A stretch of DNA of 64,000 nt from Aliidiomarina taiwanensis. Its GTDB lineage: Bacteria > Pseudomonadota > Gammaproteobacteria > Enterobacterales > Alteromonadaceae. The position numbers and the translations under genes are program-made. Within the stretch, counting starts at the first letter, position 1; each line of letters starts with the position of its first letter. Under the pieces are notes generated by a model. It had not been told where the DNA came from and made no database searches. It worked only from the letters and a program-made list of their open reading frames with translations. Positions 29,627 to 39,420 of this stretch are shown here, in pieces. The stretch lies in assembly GCF_003987015.1 (NCBI RefSeq), contig NZ_PIPQ01000001.1:744001-808000 (forward strand), in the 5' to 3' direction.

Positions 29627-30499
29627 TTATTTATCTAGCTCCAATGCTTCGACTTCCAAGGTTTTTGGCATACCTTCAGTAGCACTACTAGCAAGGGCTG
29701 TAGCGACTAACACTGCACCACCGCCACCGGTGGGTTGCACGTGCACTTGAATGCCAAGTGCATAAAGTTCGATAACAGACTTTGGGTTCCATTCTGTGTG
29801 GGAAGTCAGCAGTTTCACTATTTTGACACTCAGGTTGTTAGCGTAATTTTCCGGTACAAACTCGGCCTGAATGAGCTGGTCGCGATAATACACACGCAGC
29901 CGTTTACGCCAAGCCTCTGTCACCCTGTCCTGCAGGTAAACAAAAAAACTGGTGCGAATATTCAATAAAGCATAGTGCCCTATTAATAAAGCCACCACAG
30001 CCAACACCTGAGGTCCCAGCCAAGCACCTAACCACATCAATGGCCACAGAGTAGACATAAGGGCCCCACCATCTGGCAACCGTGGTGACGGCCAACCTGG
30101 ATGAGCAAACAATACTGCACATAAGGCGATACAAGCCGCAGGGAATAACAGCTCCACCACGGTGAACGCCGTGCGTCGCTTTAACTGTTGGGGTTTAGGT
30201 CGAAACAAAAAGCCCACAGCAAACAAAGCTAAAGCCAAGGTGCCCAAATTCACCGACTGCTGTTGCACAGTAAAGCCCAAGCTTTTGCTCAATACAAACA
30301 GCACGAGCGCCCATAAATAAGCCCCCCCTGCAAACCACAGCCAACGAACGAAGGGGTGTTTGTTTTTGGTTGTCTCGCGCAATAAAAACTGGTCGGCGTC
30401 GACAATACTGAAGCCCTGTTCACGAAATAAATCTCGAATAACTTGTGCTGACGCCCCATTCCTTCTTTGGCTGCGCGCTTTTTTATACATATCTTTCAT
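29627..30499 (-). CDS. Unrecognised membrane protein divergent from the iron receptor
   Basis: I do not recognise this 290-residue protein. An N-terminal basic cytoplasmic segment (about 1-48, including KKARSQRRNGASAQVIRDLF, reminiscent of a small helical recognition motif) is followed by hydrophobic spans. They lie at about 50-70, 83-98, 113-131 and 145-172. A soluble C-terminal part (about 180-290) ends in a glycine-rich segment (GGGGAVLVATALA) and an acidic tail. It is transcribed away from the FecA-like receptor, and the Fur box at 30604-30618 lies between them. Iron control is possible but unproven. The ribosome-binding site is weak. Confidence 0.65.
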   Translation of the reverse strand: MKDMYKKARSQRRNGASAQVIRDLFREQGFSIVDADQFLLRETTKNKHPFVRWLWFAGGAYLWALVLFVLSKSLGFTVQQQSVNLGTLALALFAVGFLFRPKPQQLKRRTAFTVVELLFPAACIALCAVLFAHPGWPSPRLPDGGALMSTLWPLMWLGAWLGPQVLAVVALLIGHYALLNIRTSFFVYLQDRVTEAWRKRLRVYYRDQLIQAEFVPENYANNLSVKIVKLLTSHTEWNPKSVIELYALGIQVHVQPTGGGGAVLVATALASSATEGMPKTLEVEALELDK

Positions 30500-30602
30500 G
30501 GCTTGTTCTTCTCATGAACCTGTTGTTTCTTCAACAGCATACCAATTGATTTCTTGAATGCACCTGTTCTTTTTAGATTCAAAAAAAACCTTCATGTCGC
30601 AA

Positions 30603-30632
30603 TTGACAATCATTCTCATTACGCTTTAGAAT
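30603..30632 (+). promoter_or_regulatory. Fur-box promoter of the FecA-like receptor
   Basis: A perfect -35 TTGACA (30603-30608) and a -10 TAGAAT (30627-30632) are separated by 18 bases. The Fur-like site TGACAATCATTCTCA (30604-30618, 13 of 15 positions of the 7-1-7 model) lies over the -35, the arrangement expected for Fe-Fur repression. Confidence 0.8.
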
Positions 30633-30673
30633 CCACGCAACTAACTTGTTGTAATAAAAATGGAGTCATATCA

Positions 30674-32764
30674 ATGCCGAACCGAGGCCTTTTGCAACCG
30701 ACCAAAATAGCATCTGCTGTTATGCTTGTGTTAATGTCGAATGCAGCCCTTGCCGCAGACAATGCGAATGAAAAAGAAGAAAGCAGTGAAGCGTCTAAAC
30801 CCATGCCAAGCATCGAAGTTATTCGTGTGTCTGGCTCGCAACAAGCGCACAGCTACGACGAAACCGGTACCGTGGTATTAATTAGCCGCGAGCAAATAGA
30901 ACGTGTTCAGCCGTTGTCCACTGAAGACATTTTACGTCGTGTGGCGGGTATTAATGTAAAAGGTGAAGAAGAAACCTCTATTGTTGCCAACTTCGGTATG
31001 CGCGGCCTTTCGGCAAGCGAGTCTAAGTCACTTGTACTTGAAGACGGCGTACCCGTTGCTCCAGGCTTGTTTATCGGCAATGACCGCTACTTCAACCCAC
31101 GCATTCAACGCGTTGACAGTGTCGAAGTATTAAAAGGCTCCGCTTCATTACGCTACGGACCTTCTACCATTGGTGGCGTCGTGAACTACCAAACAAAAAC
31201 ACCGACCGACGGTGTTTCTCTTTCAAGCCGTGTTGGTTCATACAACATGCGCGAAGTGAACATTGAAGCGGGTCAAGAAAGCCGTTCAGGTGACGCTTTT
31301 GCTGGTGTCGTAGCAACCCATGCTGAAAGCGACGGTTTTATGGACAAAGGCTACGACATGAACGACATCATGTTTAAGGCTGGTATGGAATTAGACAACA
31401 ACCAACGCGTGGGCATGAAGTTTTCTTGGTATGAAAACGACGCCAATATTTCATACCGCGGACTGTTTTTGGGTGACTACTTAGCCGGTGAGCGCTACAA
31501 CGCAGCGCCGGACGACTGGTACCTAACCGAGCGCACTGCCTTTGACGCAAACCACGAGTGGTTCTTAGACAACGGCATGCGCTTGAAAACCTTGGTGTAC
31601 TGGAGCGAAGTGAGCCGCGACTACTGGCGTTACAGTGTCGACACAGACGCCTCGAATGCTGCGGGTCGCTGGGTATATACAGACAACTTAACCGGTAATA
31701 ACCGCTCCTTTGAGCGTACGGGCATTGAGTCGCGTTTATCTTTTGATCACGCCCTTATGGGTGCTACCGCCTACAGTGAGTTTGGTCTTCGCTTCATGCG
31801 TGAGAAGTCAAACGACACCCGTATTCGCGCCACCCGCGATCAAGACCGCACCGGGGTCAACGACCGTCACCGTGTCGACGAAGCCACCAGTGTTGCTGCC
31901 TATGCGCAAACCCGCTTCTCGCCAACGGACCGTTTAGCCATTACGCCGGGCGTGCGTGTTGAGTCTTACGAGCAAACCCGTACTATTTTAACCTCGCAAA
32001 ATGACCGTGCCAGCACGAAAAACACGGAAGTCCTGCCTGGTGTAGGTGCAACCTATGAATTAAGCGCATCTGCCCAGGTTTATGGGGGGGTCTATCGTGC
32101 CTTCTCCCCTGCTTCTAACGGCGTGGCCTTAGATGGTCTTACCGACCAAGAGCTCGACGGTGAACGCTCCACCAACTATGAAGTGGGTGTACGTGGAAGC
32201 ACAGAGCAAGCTAACTTTGAAGTTGCCGCTTTCTACATGGACTTTAACAACCAGGTTGTCACCGGAAACAGCAACCCGAACCTGTCTAAGTCGAACGCGG
32301 GAAAAACTGAGCATCTGGGTATGGAGTTCGTCTTTGGCTATAACTTGGGTCACGGTTTTCGTATAGACACCAATGCAACCTGGGTGCCTACCTCTGAATT
32401 TAAAACCGGTGAATACGCAGGCAACCGCTTACCTTATGCGCCTAAAATTGTGGCGAACATTGGCCTAAATTACAGCGCAGACAAGTTTAGCGCAGCTTTA
32501 ACCGCACATCACCGCGGTGAGCAGTTTGGTAGCCCAGACAACACTGTAGCTATTCCAGACGAAGCAGCGGGTGGCATTTGGGGCGGTCAATTGCCAGCTT
32601 ACACTGTGCTCGACCTATTCGCACAGTATGAAGTAAGCCCGCAACTGAGTGTCCATGGCTCGGTGAAAAACTTAGCCGACAAAGACTACATTGCCGGCTT
32701 ACGCCAAGGTATTTATGTTGGCCCTGAGCGCTCTTTTGAAGTAGGTGTGCGCTACAGCTTTTAA
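30674..32764 (+). CDS. TonB-dependent outer-membrane receptor, FecA-like
   Basis: This 696-residue TonB receptor probably takes up a ferric chelate such as ferric citrate or a siderophore. A signal peptide ends near SNAALAADN. A TonB-box-like segment (SIEVIRVSG) precedes the plug domain (about 50-180: LSTEDILRRVAGINVKG, VDSVEVLKGSASLRYGPSTIGGVVNYQT). The 22-strand barrel ends in the C-terminal phenylalanine (FEVGVRYSF). Plug and C-terminal motifs resemble FecA. It lacks the long N-terminal signalling domain of transcription-coupled FecA, as the plug starts soon after the signal peptide. Start ATG 30674 has GGAG 8 bases upstream. No TonB or ABC uptake genes are adjacent. Confidence 0.93.
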   Translation: MPNRGLLQPTKIASAVMLVLMSNAALAADNANEKEESSEASKPMPSIEVIRVSGSQQAHSYDETGTVVLISREQIERVQPLSTEDILRRVAGINVKGEEETSIVANFGMRGLSASESKSLVLEDGVPVAPGLFIGNDRYFNPRIQRVDSVEVLKGSASLRYGPSTIGGVVNYQTKTPTDGVSLSSRVGSYNMREVNIEAGQESRSGDAFAGVVATHAESDGFMDKGYDMNDIMFKAGMELDNNQRVGMKFSWYENDANISYRGLFLGDYLAGERYNAAPDDWYLTERTAFDANHEWFLDNGMRLKTLVYWSEVSRDYWRYSVDTDASNAAGRWVYTDNLTGNNRSFERTGIESRLSFDHALMGATAYSEFGLRFMREKSNDTRIRATRDQDRTGVNDRHRVDEATSVAAYAQTRFSPTDRLAITPGVRVESYEQTRTILTSQNDRASTKNTEVLPGVGATYELSASAQVYGGVYRAFSPASNGVALDGLTDQELDGERSTNYEVGVRGSTEQANFEVAAFYMDFNNQVVTGNSNPNLSKSNAGKTEHLGMEFVFGYNLGHGFRIDTNATWVPTSEFKTGEYAGNRLPYAPKIVANIGLNYSADKFSAALTAHHRGEQFGSPDNTVAIPDEAAGGIWGGQLPAYTVLDLFAQYEVSPQLSVHGSVKNLADKDYIAGLRQGIYVGPERSFEVGVRYSF

Positions 32765-32777
32765 TCTGTAGCCTTCC

Positions 32778-32812
32778 GGCCCCGCACTGGTGCTTTCAGA
32801 GCGGGGCCTATT
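32778..32812 (+). terminator. Rho-independent terminator of the TonB receptor
   Basis: GGCCCCGC / GCGGGGCC form an 8-bp GC stem with a 15-base loop. TATTTTGTTT follows. Confidence 0.8.
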
Positions 32813-32889
32813 TTGTTTGATAAAAACCACCATTTTTCCTACCATAGTCTCCCCTTCAGCAGTCGCATGTATTATTGCAACGGAATTTT

Positions 32890-33729
32890 ATGTCTGACGT
32901 TCCATTAACGCGTTTAAATAAGTTTATTAGTCAAAGTGGGTTTTGTTCTCGTCGCGAAGCCGACGCTTTTATTGAAGCTGGCCAAGTAGAGTTTAATGGT
33001 GAGCGCGCAGTTGTCGGCACCAAAGTGGGGCCCGACGACATTGTAAAAGTGAATGGAACACGCATACAAGACACCGATAAAAGCGAGTTTGTATTTATTG
33101 CGCTGAATAAACCTGTGGGTATTGTCAGTACCACCGACAGTGCCGAAAAGGCCAACTTGGTGGACTTTGTTAACCACAAAGAGCGTATTTTCCCCGTGGG
33201 AAGGCTCGACAAAGACTCCCAAGGATTACTGTTTATGACCAGCAACGGCGACTTGGTGAATCGTATTTTACGTGCGGGCAATGGTCACGAAAAAGAATAT
33301 ATTGTGACGGTCGACAAACCCATTACCGACGACTTCTTGCATGGCATGCGAAACGGTGTCCCTATTTTAGGCATCATGACCAAAAAATGCGAAGTCACAC
33401 AAATTTCACGCTATGTATTCCGCATTATTCTGGTGCAAGGACTAAACCGTCAAATACGCCGCATGACAGAACACTTCGGGTTTCGAGTCACCAAGCTAGA
33501 GCGTGTGCGCATTATGCATGTGGAGCTAGGCAACTTACCCGTCGGTGAGTGGCGTGACTTAACACAAGACGAGCTCGACACCCTCATGAAAGCCATTGAG
33601 CACTCCTCTTCAGAAGCTCCCCCTGGTCACCGTCGCCGCCAGCCACGCAATAAACAAAAGAAGGCTGTGCAGCGCCGAACCCGCACGAAGTCCATGAGCA
33701 GCAGTTCACGTCCACGCCGTCGTCGTTAA
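32890..33729 (+). CDS. rluF: 23S rRNA pseudouridine synthase RluF
   Basis: This 279-residue enzyme is predicted to isomerise uridine 2604 of 23S rRNA. An N-terminal S4 RNA-binding domain ([19 protein letters not shown]) precedes the RsuA/RluB/E/F catalytic domain, with D107 in [13 protein letters not shown] as the nucleophile. [16 protein letters not shown] is the family motif near the end. A basic, low-complexity tail (about residues 235-279, rich in Arg, Lys and Ser) is longer than the core needs and probably adds rRNA affinity. The start is ATG 32890 with a short GGA site. Its last 4 bases overlap the metallophosphatase gene on the other strand. Confidence 0.92.
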   Translation: MSDVPLTRLNKFISQSGFCSRREADAFIEAGQVEFNGERAVVGTKVGPDDIVKVNGTRIQDTDKSEFVFIALNKPVGIVSTTDSAEKANLVDFVNHKERIFPVGRLDKDSQGLLFMTSNGDLVNRILRAGNGHEKEYIVTVDKPITDDFLHGMRNGVPILGIMTKKCEVTQISRYVFRIILVQGLNRQIRRMTEHFGFRVTKLERVRIMHVELGNLPVGEWRDLTQDELDTLMKAIEHSSSEAPPGHRRRQPRNKQKKAVQRRTRTKSMSSSSRPRRRR

Positions 33730-34634
33730 ACGGAAATAAATTTACTATTGCATAAGGGCTGCTCACCGTCGTATCGGTACGCAGCCATAAGACCCGTTGG
33801 CTCCACCACGGTCCAGTCGACACAAGCAATATAAGGCGTTAACAAGTGTGGGGTACCGCGCATCCAGTAGTGACCTAAAAACAGTGGCTTTTTATTGTCA
33901 TAGCCAGGTAAAGCACCACCTGGAATGTCTTGGGTGGGCAATGCCCCTTTAGGTCCTGCCCCAACGGCTAATTCACGGTAACTGCGCGCTGTTTCAGACC
34001 ACCATTTTGTTCGAATACGGTAGCGTTTATGGCCGTCTTTGTCGGCAAAAAAGTAGCCTGCTGGTAACGCCACTTCCCAGCCTTTTGTCAACGTCTCCAA
34101 GGCTCCGTGTAAGGCCTGGCGTGTATCGCCCGATAAGGGCCAAGCTTCTTCTATTAATGCATTGTTGGAGTCTAAAAAAGGCTTCACTGTCGCTAAAGAA
34201 GCTTCATGCCAGCATGCATGGATAACGCGCAGTTCAGGCAAGTCCAAAAATAGAGGCAACTGCTTAAACCATGCTATGGTGCTGTTATACCAGCCTTGTT
34301 GACCCTCACAGGCCGCCAAAAAAGCCGCATGTTGGCTTTTATTCTTTTCCGTGTGGGGCCGCAGGTAGTTCCCCTGATGATCTTGAGTCACCCAACCCAC
34401 GGCGTTGTATTCATGGTTGCCCATAATAACGTGAGCATACCCTGCTTCGTGCATTGCACGAAGTATATCCACTGTTTCACGCTGCCCAGTGCCCCTGTCA
34501 ACCAGGTCTCCTACTGAAATTAACGTGCGTTCTGGGTGTTGCCACACACCATTTTTTTTGGTGTACCCCATGGCTTTAAGTAACGCGATCAAGCGGTCCG
34601 CATACCCGTGGACATCACCAATAATATCGTACAT
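33726..34634 (-). CDS. Calcineurin-like metallophosphatase
   Basis: This 302-residue PPP-type phosphoesterase has the three classic blocks: GDVHG (residues 6-10), GDLVDRG (about 42-48) and GNHE (about 72-75). The rest is longer than ApaH/PrpA relatives and includes a Trp-rich segment ([13 protein letters not shown]) and a late GHYWMRGTP with a possible metal-ligand His. Substrate (phosphoprotein, dinucleotide or other) is unknown. The start is ATG 34634 with GAGG 6 bases upstream. It lies 25 bases downstream of the WYL regulator gene on the same strand, so the pair is probably one operon. Confidence 0.85.
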   Translation of the reverse strand: MYDIIGDVHGYADRLIALLKAMGYTKKNGVWQHPERTLISVGDLVDRGTGQRETVDILRAMHEAGYAHVIMGNHEYNAVGWVTQDHQGNYLRPHTEKNKSQHAAFLAACEGQQGWYNSTIAWFKQLPLFLDLPELRVIHACWHEASLATVKPFLDSNNALIEEAWPLSGDTRQALHGALETLTKGWEVALPAGYFFADKDGHKRYRIRTKWWSETARSYRELAVGAGPKGALPTQDIPGGALPGYDNKKPLFLGHYWMRGTPHLLTPYIACVDWTVVEPTGLMAAYRYDGEQPLCNSKFISV

Positions 34635-34659
34635 GAACGACCTCTCATTCAATGTTGCC

Positions 34660-35721
34660 TTAGTTCAATTTAGGCACTTCTAAATGTTTATTGTCTATAT
34701 GGCGAAGCGCTTGGCGCAGTTCGCTTTCAAGATAGGCTCGAAATGGATTAGGCGAAAGAACGTGCAAGTAGGGCGCTCGGGCTAACACCCACTGCGCTAA
34801 GTGCAAGGTGTTAGGGACGTCCACTTCCAATGTGTAGTAGTTGTCACGCCCTGATATGGGGGTTATTGTCTGCCGTGGCCCTAAGGGCGCATATTCTATT
34901 TCTCGAACCACAGACACAAACACTTCCGCTTGTAAGCGAAAGCTTTCTCCTAACTCTGGCAGCCGGCCTGTATTTAAAAACTCAAGCTCGCCACGTTTTT
35001 CGTATTCGTCTAAGTCGAAGTCGCCCACCTCAATAGACGTCGTTAAACAGCGCCGTACGTTCGACATACGAGTGAGCGGAAAGCGGCGTATGCTCTTGTC
35101 GGGCATACGCGCAATTAAATAAGCTTGCGGCCCGCGATAATAGAAAGCCAAGGCCATACATTCAACGTCCATGGGAGGCTTGTCATGGGCTCTGCGGTAC
35201 TCGAAGCGCAAACCGTCTTGTTCAAGCGCTGCCGAAAGAACTTCTTTAAAAAGCGTTTCACACAGTTGCGGGCGCTCCAACCTGTGCGAAGCCGGCTTTA
35301 CTTTTACCCGCTCACGCCATTTATTGCTGGCCCTATTGGTTACCGCAAGCTGCGCTTTCGCCCGTTCAAACAAATTACTTACAGCGTTTGAAATAAGGGG
35401 CTCTGCTATTTCTTTTACTTGTTGCTCTGCTATCACCATAGCAAGCGCTAAGCTTTCGTCGAGAGACAAGAGCTTTTCAAACTGTGTCGAATCGACACTC
35501 CACAAGACTGGCACCCCAAGCCCTGCCTCATGCCGGTATAATCCATAGCGGTCTTCCAATTGATTCAGTGTGCGCTGAATCGCTCGCATAGCACTTTGTT
35601 CGTTCGTAAAGCAGTGCTCTTTTTCGTGAACTAAATGTGCGTAAATGTCACGCACCGTGGCTTCCTTGTCATACAAAAACAAAAGAATATCAATTGCACG
35701 AATTGTTTGGTCTGATGCCAT
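34660..35721 (-). CDS. WYL-domain transcriptional regulator
   Basis: This 353-residue regulator has an N-terminal winged helix (about residues 8-70: RAIDILLFLYDKEATVRDIYAHL, then QRTLNQLEDRYGL). A central WYL domain (about 170-235) follows, with FEYRR and the ALAFYYRGPQAYLIAR core, then a C-terminal WCX-like extension (about 250-340). WYL proteins sense ligands, often nucleotides or nucleic acid, and frequently control DNA-repair or defence genes. Here the linked gene is a metallophosphatase. ATG 35721 is preferred; a GTG at 35733 is also plausible because two GGGA-type sites lie close together. Confidence 0.85.
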   Translation of the reverse strand: MASDQTIRAIDILLFLYDKEATVRDIYAHLVHEKEHCFTNEQSAMRAIQRTLNQLEDRYGLYRHEAGLGVPVLWSVDSTQFEKLLSLDESLALAMVIAEQQVKEIAEPLISNAVSNLFERAKAQLAVTNRASNKWRERVKVKPASHRLERPQLCETLFKEVLSAALEQDGLRFEYRRAHDKPPMDVECMALAFYYRGPQAYLIARMPDKSIRRFPLTRMSNVRRCLTTSIEVGDFDLDEYEKRGELEFLNTGRLPELGESFRLQAEVFVSVVREIEYAPLGPRQTITPISGRDNYYTLEVDVPNTLHLAQWVLARAPYLHVLSPNPFRAYLESELRQALRHIDNKHLEVPKLN

Positions 35722-35862
35722 ATCCCTGTTCACTCCCTGTTATTTCACTGAACGTAGCGCTCTATACTCCATATTTCTTATCATTCTTAATTTTGGCGCC
35801 TTGTAAACGCACAAAATTACTTCTATTGTTGTTTTTCACTCCTGACTATAGGTTCTACCGCC

Positions 35863-36105
35863 ATGTTCACTTTACCTCACCTTATCTCGCTTTTAGGCTG
35901 GTGCAGCTTGATCAACATTGCTATTTTACTGCTGGCGTTTCTCATGGTAACGACCCTAAGAGAAACTGTCATGGGCATACACTCTAAGTTAACAGGCGTA
36001 AGCAAAGAACACTTACCAGTGCTGTACTTTCAATATTTAGGCCAATACAAACTGCTTATTGTGGTATTTAACTTAGTCCCTTACCTTGCCTTAAAGCTTA
36101 TTTAA
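35863..36105 (+). CDS. DUF6868 family small membrane protein
   Basis: This 80-residue protein has two membrane helices (about residues 8-30 and 60-78). The pattern GWCSLINIAILLL...YFQYLGQYKLLIVVFNLVPYLALKL matches what I know as DUF6868, found in marine gammaproteobacteria. Function is unknown. AGG lies 10 bases before the ATG. It ends 9 bases from the convergent bcsC stop codon and belongs to neither neighbouring operon. Confidence 0.75.
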   Translation: MFTLPHLISLLGWCSLINIAILLLAFLMVTTLRETVMGIHSKLTGVSKEHLPVLYFQYLGQYKLLIVVFNLVPYLALKLI

Positions 36106-36114
36106 AACCAACTA

Positions 36115-39100
36115 TTAGCGCGACATATAGGCCGTCGGCGGTGCCGGCGGTCGTGCTACAGGTAAGCTATAGCCGCCAAAATGATAGCGTAAGTAAAGCA
36201 GTCCTTGGTTGGGCGAAAAGGTGTCGGAGCGTATTAAGTTTAACGCAAGGCCCACATACCAATGAGAACTCAACCTATATTCAAAGTTACCTACAAAGCT
36301 ATGGCTAGCCCCACCGCCTGTGCCTCCTTCATACGTTGGGACTAACCCGGTGACCGTGCCTAGCTGTAAAGCTTGCTCTTGTAAGTCAGGGTGCTGAGGG
36401 TAAAACACCTGGCTGTTTAATTTTGACTTTGAATACCCCACCGACGCACGCAACAAATACGAAAAACGATTCAAACGGCCGTACACAGAAACAGGCACAC
36501 TCAAGGAGCCGTAAGTTTTCGGGCTGTAATAGTTGCCATGGCCCAGGCTCACGCCACTTAAGTCTTTCTGGTAGCCCCAAAGCAACCCCGTTAACCCAAT
36601 GGTAACGGCCAATGGCTCCGTGTCGTAGGCCCGGACATAGGCGCCACTGAAAGTATACCAACCCGTGTTACTTGCCATATTGTGACCGTCGTAATAGTCG
36701 CCTCCTAGGCTTGCCCACCAGCCAAAACGTTCCCCTTGGTCCCAGCTCAAACTTAGACCTAAGCCATGTCGAACCGCAGGACCCCAAGCATACTCAGAAA
36801 ACGGGTCTTGTTGACCTGCAAAACTTATTTTCGTGGAGGTCAGTACCCGTCGGTCGAGTTTTACATTCGCGCCAAAGTTCCCTACATCGAACCGGTACCC
36901 CACACTTCCAACCCACTCAGAGCGTTCGAAACCAATGGGGCTACGTCCAATATCAAACCACCAGCGGGGAAAGTCGGCGCCTATGCCTACCGCAATACCT
37001 GCGTCGTCGTTGGTTTCTTGCAGCCCGGTTGGGCAATCAGGTTCACAAAAAAGCCCCGTACCAAAACGATCGCGCCAAAAGGTGTTATCAAAATCCGCTT
37101 CACCTGCGTCAATTGTGGTGGGGTCTGCTTGCACAAACCAATAGCCCTCGCGCTCTGCAAAAGGCACTTTTAAATGCAACATCAAGGTTTGTTTGGCTAA
37201 CTCCGTTATCCCCGGAGTTCCTGACTTATGGCTTTTATCAAAGCCAATGGTAAACACGCTTTCACTGCGCTCGGCCACTTGGTATGCCTGTCGGCGTAAG
37301 CCTGAAATACGCCAGTCATCTTGCTCAGACACCTGCCAAACAGACAAGCCTGCAGCTTCACTGGCGCTGCGCTGCAGCTCAATAGCCTTCAACGACCAAG
37401 TATAAGAACGATCCAGCTGCCCTATTGCGGCGGCAAAGTCGCTCGCTAAACGGTAGGCTTCACTATTGTCAGGTGTCTGCTGTATTTGCTGCTCAAACAA
37501 GAACAAATAGGCGTCATCGTCTGCTGTAGCCTCCTCTGCCATAATAGCCAGTAAACGCAGCCTAGCATCATCAGCCAAGCTATTGAACACAGTGGGTTGT
37601 TCCGCCAGCACTGCACGCCAGTCTTCTGTAAATGCTGTTTCTAATTGGGCTTGCTGAACTCGCTTTTGTAATTCCAGAACCCCTTCGGTTTGGGCTTCTG
37701 CAGGGAGCTGTGCCAAGGCATTTAAAGCTTCTTGGTTTTTATCCAACCGTGCCAATAACAAAGCATAGGCATACCAAGCATCGTTCGAGGGACTCGTGCG
37801 CAGGAGGCGTTCAAACCAGGCAAGCCCTTGCTCTGCACTTCCTTGGTCCACTTCGTAGCTAGCTATATCTGCAATCAACCAAGGGTTCTCAGGGTCTAAG
37901 CTATAGGCGTCTAATAATAACTCAAACGCTTGTTGTTCTTCGCCGCTGGCCATCAGTCGGTCGGCTTGTGCTACAAGCTGGCTGGCCCGATAGCCGTTAT
38001 ACGCGTCAGACAACATGGTTTGAAGGTCTGGCGCGAGCTGACCATAGAAAGACTCCATGGCATAGGTACGCTGTTCATCACGGTATATCCCAAATAACGC
38101 CCAAGCAGCTTGCTCACGCGTATCGGCTTGGGAAAGGGCTCGTTCAAAATAAGGTATCGCGCCAGCTGTTTCACCGCGCGCAAGGCGTAACTCGCCTTCC
38201 ATAAGAGTGAGTAAGCTTTGCTGCAAGGCTCCTTCTGGGTGCGACTTTAAGCGGCTTAATGCAATGGCTGCACTATGAAGCCGTGCTTCTTCAAGCCGTT
38301 GGTAAAATACTTGGGTGTCCCGCCAAAAAATGGAAGACGCCACCATAGCGGCCCATTCTTGAGTGTCAGGTGCTAGCGCTTGCGCGCGCTTAAACCAAGA
38401 CAAAGCTTCCGCATGCCGCCCCTGCTGACGAATGGCATAACCAAGATTTCCAGCGATTTGGGCCGTTTCTCCACCTGCTTGCCATGCTTCACGTAGCCAA
38501 GCTTCCGCTACTAATGCGTCGCCTCGCTCCAGGGCAGCCAGTCCTTTTTGCAGCCTATCGAAGGCGCCACTTGCTTCCAATTGTTGTTGCCGCTCAACCT
38601 GAGGCTGTATGCGTGCGACTAATTCAAGCAATTCCTTATGCCCTGGGCGTGCCTTTAAGAGCTTTTCAATATAAGCGAGTGTCTGTGCATTTTCTGGTGC
38701 GTTAACAGCAATGCTTCGCGCCAATGAAAACGCTTCCGTTCCAAACACAGTGTCGCTTATTAAGTCAATGAGGTCGTCACGTGCTGTGACTTGGTATCGG
38801 TCAAGAGCTATTTCTGTACGAACAATGGCCAATTGCAAAGGAATAAATAGTGGATGCTCCTGCGCTAACCTGTTCAAAGCCACAAGGGCCTCGTTAGGTT
38901 CGCCATTGGCAGCCACCAGCTGCCAATATTCAATGGCCAAGTTTAGGGCTTGTGGCCCAGTGGGAAAAACCTCGTGCCACTTCGCTAGTGACTCCTCTAA
39001 ACGGCCCGCTAAGGACAATAAACGCGCATCACTAATGGCAAGCTGTTGGTCTTCGCTCAGAGTCACAAGCTCTTCAATACGCAAGGTTTGGCTAGACCGA

Positions 39101-39420
39101 GGGGCGGTCTCAACCAATAAGGCATAGTAACGGCTCGCTTCATCCAAGTCGCTCTCATTAAAAGCCAGCAGTGCTTGAGCTTCAAGCAAGCTGGGGTGGT
39201 TTGGGTGAACGCGTAAAAGCTGCTCAACATAGTCGCCCACCCGATCGGGGCGCCCGCGGCCATACCAATAGTCAATCCGCTCTTCTAGCAAACGGCCAGA
39301 CTCTTCATCAAAGGTTTCGGAAAGTGGAACCGAAGCCCAAGCAGGCGCTGTTACCAGCAACACACTGGTGAAACTTGTTAAAACCAGACGCCGCAATGTA
39401 ATGCTTTGCTTAAATAGCAC
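36115..39420 (-). CDS. bcsC: Cellulose export protein BcsC (TPR-beta-barrel)
   Basis: This 1101-residue outer-membrane exporter carries cellulose across the periplasm and outer membrane. A signal peptide ends near APAWASV (about residue 29). About 700 residues of TPR-like helical repeats follow (for example NLGYAIRQQGRHAEALSWFKRAQALAPD). The C-terminal BCSC beta-barrel runs from about 770 to a distinctive end (LRYHFGGYSLPVARPPAP). As in E. coli, it is the last gene of the bcsRQABZC operon, overlapping bcsZ by 11 bases. Length is close to the 1157 residues I recall for E. coli BcsC. Confidence 0.95.
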   Translation of the reverse strand: MLFKQSITLRRLVLTSFTSVLLVTAPAWASVPLSETFDEESGRLLEERIDYWYGRGRPDRVGDYVEQLLRVHPNHPSLLEAQALLAFNESDLDEASRYYALLVETAPRSSQTLRIEELVTLSEDQQLAISDARLLSLAGRLEESLAKWHEVFPTGPQALNLAIEYWQLVAANGEPNEALVALNRLAQEHPLFIPLQLAIVRTEIALDRYQVTARDDLIDLISDTVFGTEAFSLARSIAVNAPENAQTLAYIEKLLKARPGHKELLELVARIQPQVERQQQLEASGAFDRLQKGLAALERGDALVAEAWLREAWQAGGETAQIAGNLGYAIRQQGRHAEALSWFKRAQALAPDTQEWAAMVASSIFWRDTQVFYQRLEEARLHSAAIALSRLKSHPEGALQQSLLTLMEGELRLARGETAGAIPYFERALSQADTREQAAWALFGIYRDEQRTYAMESFYGQLAPDLQTMLSDAYNGYRASQLVAQADRLMASGEEQQAFELLLDAYSLDPENPWLIADIASYEVDQGSAEQGLAWFERLLRTSPSNDAWYAYALLLARLDKNQEALNALAQLPAEAQTEGVLELQKRVQQAQLETAFTEDWRAVLAEQPTVFNSLADDARLRLLAIMAEEATADDDAYLFLFEQQIQQTPDNSEAYRLASDFAAAIGQLDRSYTWSLKAIELQRSASEAAGLSVWQVSEQDDWRISGLRRQAYQVAERSESVFTIGFDKSHKSGTPGITELAKQTLMLHLKVPFAEREGYWFVQADPTTIDAGEADFDNTFWRDRFGTGLFCEPDCPTGLQETNDDAGIAVGIGADFPRWWFDIGRSPIGFERSEWVGSVGYRFDVGNFGANVKLDRRVLTSTKISFAGQQDPFSEYAWGPAVRHGLGLSLSWDQGERFGWWASLGGDYYDGHNMASNTGWYTFSGAYVRAYDTEPLAVTIGLTGLLWGYQKDLSGVSLGHGNYYSPKTYGSLSVPVSVYGRLNRFSYLLRASVGYSKSKLNSQVFYPQHPDLQEQALQLGTVTGLVPTYEGGTGGGASHSFVGNFEYRLSSHWYVGLALNLIRSDTFSPNQGLLYLRYHFGGYSLPVARPPAPPTAYMSR

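Noticed and set aside
30554..30673. Longer N-terminus for the FecA-like receptor
   Set aside because: It would include the promoter and Fur box in coding sequence. The ATG at 30674 has a good Shine-Dalgarno and begins a proper signal peptide.
36672..37253. 193-codon plus-strand frame opposite bcsC
   Set aside because: It mirrors the BcsC barrel coding region and its composition is that of a shadow frame. BcsC is clearly the real gene.
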